IMG/VR virus record: IMGVR_UViG_3300018428_002637
Location: 1-24,977 of that record
From: a virus
Length of the DNA: 24,977 nucleotides
Reading direction: 5' to 3' (one strand)
Under the pieces are notes generated by a model that had not been told where the DNA came from, did no database searches, and saw nothing but the letters and a program-made list of their open reading frames with translations. Of this stretch, positions 23,107-24,977 are shown piece after piece. Both the position numbers and the translations under genes were made by a program. How positions within the stretch are numbered: position 1 is the first letter of the stretch; each line of letters opens with the position of its first letter.

Positions 23107-23135
23107 ATTATACATATGTTGAGAGCAGATGTCAA
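23107..23135 (-). promoter_or_regulatory. Perfect sigma70 promoter for the 46/47 operon
   Basis: TTGACA (23135-23130), a 17-bp spacer and TATAAT (23112-23107) on the minus strand, identical to consensus in both boxes. The -35 overlaps the gp55 stop codon; the -10 is about 27 nt before the first ATG of the operon. Confidence 0.93.
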
Positions 23136-23722
23136 GAGTCTTTTAAAGCGTTAATTTTTTCTTTAGCTAAGTCCATTGCTTCCTTGTCATTGAAGTATTT
23201 TGGTCTGCGTTTCGGAACATTCTTAGATTGATCGGCAAATTTCTCGTTCATCTTATCAGACTCTTCAATTTGTTTCTTCATATATTCAAGAAATTCATTT
23301 GATCCACCGTCCTCTCCGAGTTCATCTAGAATACCATGCAAATCGAGACTCTGAATGTATCGATATTTTGTATCTAGTTGTTTCTTTTCTTTTTGAATAC
23401 GCCGAAGAAAAGCATAATAAGTGATCTGTGTAAAATACGCAAAGGGGTTCTTGGATTTTTCTGGGTCGAAGTTATGAATATATGTGATACAATTTTCAAT
23501 ACCATCAAGGATCATTTCTTCTCGGAAGGTGTAGTTTACAAAGTTAGATTTGTAAGCCAAGTGATTTGCAATCTTAACGAAACACTCACCGATGTAATTT
23601 GACACTCTCGGTTTAGGTTCGCCTTTCTTTTCGGCTTCATTTACTTGTTCTCTGTATTCTATCATTGCCGCCAAAAACTCTTTGTTGTTGACGTAATGTC
23701 TGTTCTCAGTTTTTTTGCTCAT
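23132..23722 (-). CDS. 55: Late transcription sigma factor gp55
   Basis: Sigma-family protein that directs host RNA polymerase to late TATAAATA promoters, in T4 with gp33 and the gp45 clamp. The 196-aa protein (185 in T4) has the sigma region 2-like core FREEMILDGIENCITYIHNFD (about 66-86) and KNPFAYFTQITYYAFLRRIQKEKK (about 96-119), with a charged C-terminal region. AAAGGA lies 8 nt before the ATG. A near-perfect host promoter is about 31 nt upstream, consistent with early expression before late genes are switched on. Confidence 0.94.
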   Translation of the reverse strand: MSKKTENRHYVNNKEFLAAMIEYREQVNEAEKKGEPKPRVSNYIGECFVKIANHLAYKSNFVNYTFREEMILDGIENCITYIHNFDPEKSKNPFAYFTQITYYAFLRRIQKEKKQLDTKYRYIQSLDLHGILDELGEDGGSNEFLEYMKKQIEESDKMNEKFADQSKNVPKRRPKYFNDKEAMDLAKEKINALKDS

Positions 23723-23752
23723 AATAAAAGTCCTTTAATACTTTATAACACA

Positions 23753-23781
23753 AGTATAATTTATTTTATAATAAATGTCAA
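23753..23781 (-). promoter_or_regulatory. Sigma70 promoter for gene 55
   Basis: TTGACA (23781-23776), 17-bp AT-rich spacer, TATACT (23758-23753) on the minus strand. It lies back to back with the plus-strand promoter at 23799-23827; the two -35 boxes are 17 bp apart. Confidence 0.9.
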
Positions 23782-23798
23782 TAGTGTTTTGAAAGCCC

Positions 23799-23827
23799 TT
23801 GACAGGTGCTCAAAAAATCATTATAAT
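23799..23827 (+). promoter_or_regulatory. Perfect sigma70 promoter on the plus strand, antisense
   Basis: TTGACA (23799-23804), a 17-bp spacer and TATAAT (23822-23827) match the consensus exactly. All genes here are on the minus strand, and no plus-strand gene starts downstream, so transcription from it would run antisense through the 134-aa gene and uvsW. The expected start is near 23834. Confidence 0.85.
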
Positions 23828-23838
23828 TAGGATGTGCC

Positions 23839-23861
23839 ATTAAGGGATATTAAGCCTTAAT
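23839..23861. other. Dyad/hairpin at the antisense transcription start
   Basis: A 7-bp inverted repeat (attaagg at 23839-23845, ccttaat at 23855-23861, 9-nt loop) covers the stop codon of the 134-aa gene and lies about 5-27 nt after the predicted start of the plus-strand promoter. It could be an RNA hairpin or an operator. No tight U tract follows on either strand. Confidence 0.5.
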
Positions 23862-24261
23862 GAATTTGATCATTTCCTTTATCTTTTAAAGAATTCATAA
23901 ATTCTTCTATGGACAAACCGTCTTCAAATTCTGGTTCAAAGTCGTCCATGGCGTCCATAAAATCCAACCCTTCTTTTTTGTCTTCCATATACCCCTCGGT
24001 CATCTTGTAGAATCCCTCTTCATAATGCTGACTGAGCGGCGAAATAGAAATAATTTTATCTTGTTTAATAGAATAAAATTCGGAGTCGGTGAAAGCAATC
24101 CAAGGGCGCAAAGACAAAGCTTCATGTGTGGAGTTAATTTTTACTCTAGTAACTTCTAGAGGTATGGTTGTTTCTAGATGTGTTTCTGATTCAGATACAA
24201 TACCAGCAATAAGCTGCATGCCGTTATCTAAACAAATAATACTAGGTTTGCATTTTACCAT
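23857..24261 (-). CDS. Sm-like small protein downstream of uvsW
   Basis: A 134-aa protein with a beta-rich N-terminal part (about 5-72: LDNGMQLIAGIVSESET, TTIPLEVTRV, then LRPWIAFTDSEFYSIKQDKIISI), which has the strand order of Sm/Hfq-like barrels, and an acidic C-terminal tail with EEFMNSL. The acidic tail could dock on a partner. The layout resembles the 128-aa protein at 4703-5089. AAGGAT precedes the ATG at 24261, which overlaps uvsW by 20 nt. The fold assignment is by eye; function unknown. Confidence 0.72.
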   Translation of the reverse strand: MVKCKPSIICLDNGMQLIAGIVSESETHLETTIPLEVTRVKINSTHEALSLRPWIAFTDSEFYSIKQDKIISISPLSQHYEEGFYKMTEGYMEDKKEGLDFMDAMDDFEPEFEDGLSIEEFMNSLKDKGNDQIH

Positions 24262-24977
24262 TAGAGTCTATCCTTATAACTTTGTATTCAAAATTTTCTT
24301 CATTGTATAATTTAATTCTTTCAAGGACATGATTTAAAGTATAGTTCTTTTTTGACTTCCATGATAAATCATCACCAACATCAAACAAGTTACAACTTGA
24401 CTTGTCGTTCCCCTTTCTCAACCCCCTACCAATAGACTGCAAGTTTCTAATCCTGCTTTTACTTGGAGAGGCAAACACTACATTGTGTAGGTTTCTAATA
24501 TTTATACCAGTAGAAAATGTACCATATGAGGCTACAATTATAGTGTCTTTTGATTGTTCCGTCAACTCACGAATCTTCTCCCTTTGTTCCGTCTCAGTGC
24601 CTCCGAAAACAAAGTACACCGATTTATCAGTCATTCCTTTTATCATCTTGTATAAGACATCGCCGTGTTTCTCTACATACTGATATAAAACCAACGTATT
24701 GCCCTTCTGAGAGGTCGCCAGCTTCGCCAGGATGTCATTGCGTTCTGGGTTAGATACTAGGAAGTCCATTTCCTCTTGATAAGACATTTTGGATACAAGT
24801 TTTCTTTGTTCATCTGGGTATCCAATTATCATACAGATGATTTTAAGTTCTGCTAGTTCCTTTTTGTCCATCAATTTTTTGGTTGAGGTCACCTTGAATA
24901 CTGGCCCAAACACACCCTCTAAGACAAGTTTGTGTGTCTTTGTGCCGTCTAGCGTACCAGTAGTACCTATTCGGAAA
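24242..24977 (-). CDS. uvsW: Helicase UvsW, C-terminal part
   Basis: Superfamily 2 DNA/RNA helicase that branch-migrates recombination intermediates and unwinds R-loops at origins, switching T4 from origin-dependent to recombination-dependent replication. The window shows 244 residues. It begins near the motif III region (RIGTTGTLDG) and LEGVFGPVFKV, and includes motif V ASYGTFSTGINIRNL and motif VI SIGRGLRKG. The N-terminal half with Walker A and DExx motifs lies outside. No frameshift is seen. A GTG at 24913 is an internal codon, not the start. Confidence 0.93.
   Translation of the reverse strand, partial: FRIGTTGTLDGTKTHKLVLEGVFGPVFKVTSTKKLMDKKELAELKIICMIIGYPDEQRKLVSKMSYQEEMDFLVSNPERNDILAKLATSQKGNTLVLYQYVEKHGDVLYKMIKGMTDKSVYFVFGGTETEQREKIRELTEQSKDTIIVASYGTFSTGINIRNLHNVVFASPSKSRIRNLQSIGRGLRKGNDKSSCNLFDVGDDLSWKSKKNYTLNHVLERIKLYNEENFEYKVIRIDSNGKMQT

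Noticed and set aside
23839-23861. Dyad as a terminator for the uvsW unit
   Set aside because: The stem is only 7 bp and AT-rich, and no U tract follows directly on either strand.
24499-24506. TATAAATA on the minus strand inside uvsW
   Set aside because: It encodes part of the conserved GINIRN motif of the helicase and lies about 240 nt from the next start, so it is probably chance.
1-24977. tRNA genes, CRISPR arrays, insertion sequences, integrase or attachment sites
   Set aside because: Reading both strands gave no cloverleaf, spaced repeat array, transposase or integrase motif.

Overview
This window looks like the DNA replication, recombination and late-transcription core of a T4-like marine myovirus. 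Every gene I can support lies on the minus strand, so transcription runs from high to low coordinates. The genes follow the familiar marine T4-like order: uvsW, 55, 47, 46, then 45, 44, 62, regA, 43, uvsX, 41. They are packed tightly, usually with 4-nt ATGA overlaps. Hsp20, peptide deformylase, a CobS-like ATPase with a CobT-like VWA partner, a 2OG-Fe dioxygenase and an Sm-like protein are the kinds of accessory genes known from cyanophages and pelagiphages. No photosynthesis gene is visible. An IscU that keeps the LPPVK chaperone-docking motif points to a host with an ISC-type Fe-S system, so I lean towards a heterotrophic marine proteobacterial host. That host call is inference.

Layout from the upstream end. 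24977-23857: C-terminal half of UvsW helicase and an Sm-like small protein. 23856-23723: an intergenic region with two back-to-back consensus sigma70 promoters, one driving gene 55 and one firing the opposite way, antisense to uvsW. 23722-23132: late sigma factor gp55. 23135-14888: a long coupled operon with a perfect host-type promoter. It holds a conserved phage protein, a DruA/DUF4338-like protein, a small nucleotidyltransferase, a beta-glucosyltransferase-like enzyme, gp47, an SGNH-hydrolase-like protein, gp46, peptide deformylase, IscU, IscA and a small acidic protein. 14821-10820: the VWA/metalloprotease-like protein, the CobS-like ATPase and a DUF3310 protein. The first two have near-identical promoter elements, and the block ends in a strong terminator.

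10817-10077: a late promoter and two tandem paralogous small proteins. 10074-6269: promoter, sliding clamp gp45, peroxiredoxin, a 53-aa protein, clamp loader gp44, a TauD-like dioxygenase, a 49-aa protein and clamp loader gp62. 6263-4703: late promoter, RegA, Hsp20, a 43-aa membrane peptide and a second Sm-like protein. 4699-1: promoter, gp43 polymerase, UvsX, a zinc-ribbon peptide and the gp41 helicase, which runs off the window.

The core genes form the replisome (43, 44/62, 45, 41), recombination-dependent replication and host DNA degradation (46/47, uvsX, uvsW), and late transcription (55 with 45). Host-type promoters with 17-bp spacers start six of the transcription units, and TATAAATA late boxes precede regA and the paralog pair. 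No tRNA, rRNA, CRISPR array, insertion sequence or integrase was seen, and no gene-free stretch exceeds 300 bases. The most interesting items are the perfect antisense promoter at 23799-23827, the BGT-like/nucleotidyltransferase/DruA-like cargo next to gp46/47, the IscU-IscA pair, and a terminator loop complementary to the leaders of the VWA and CobS genes.
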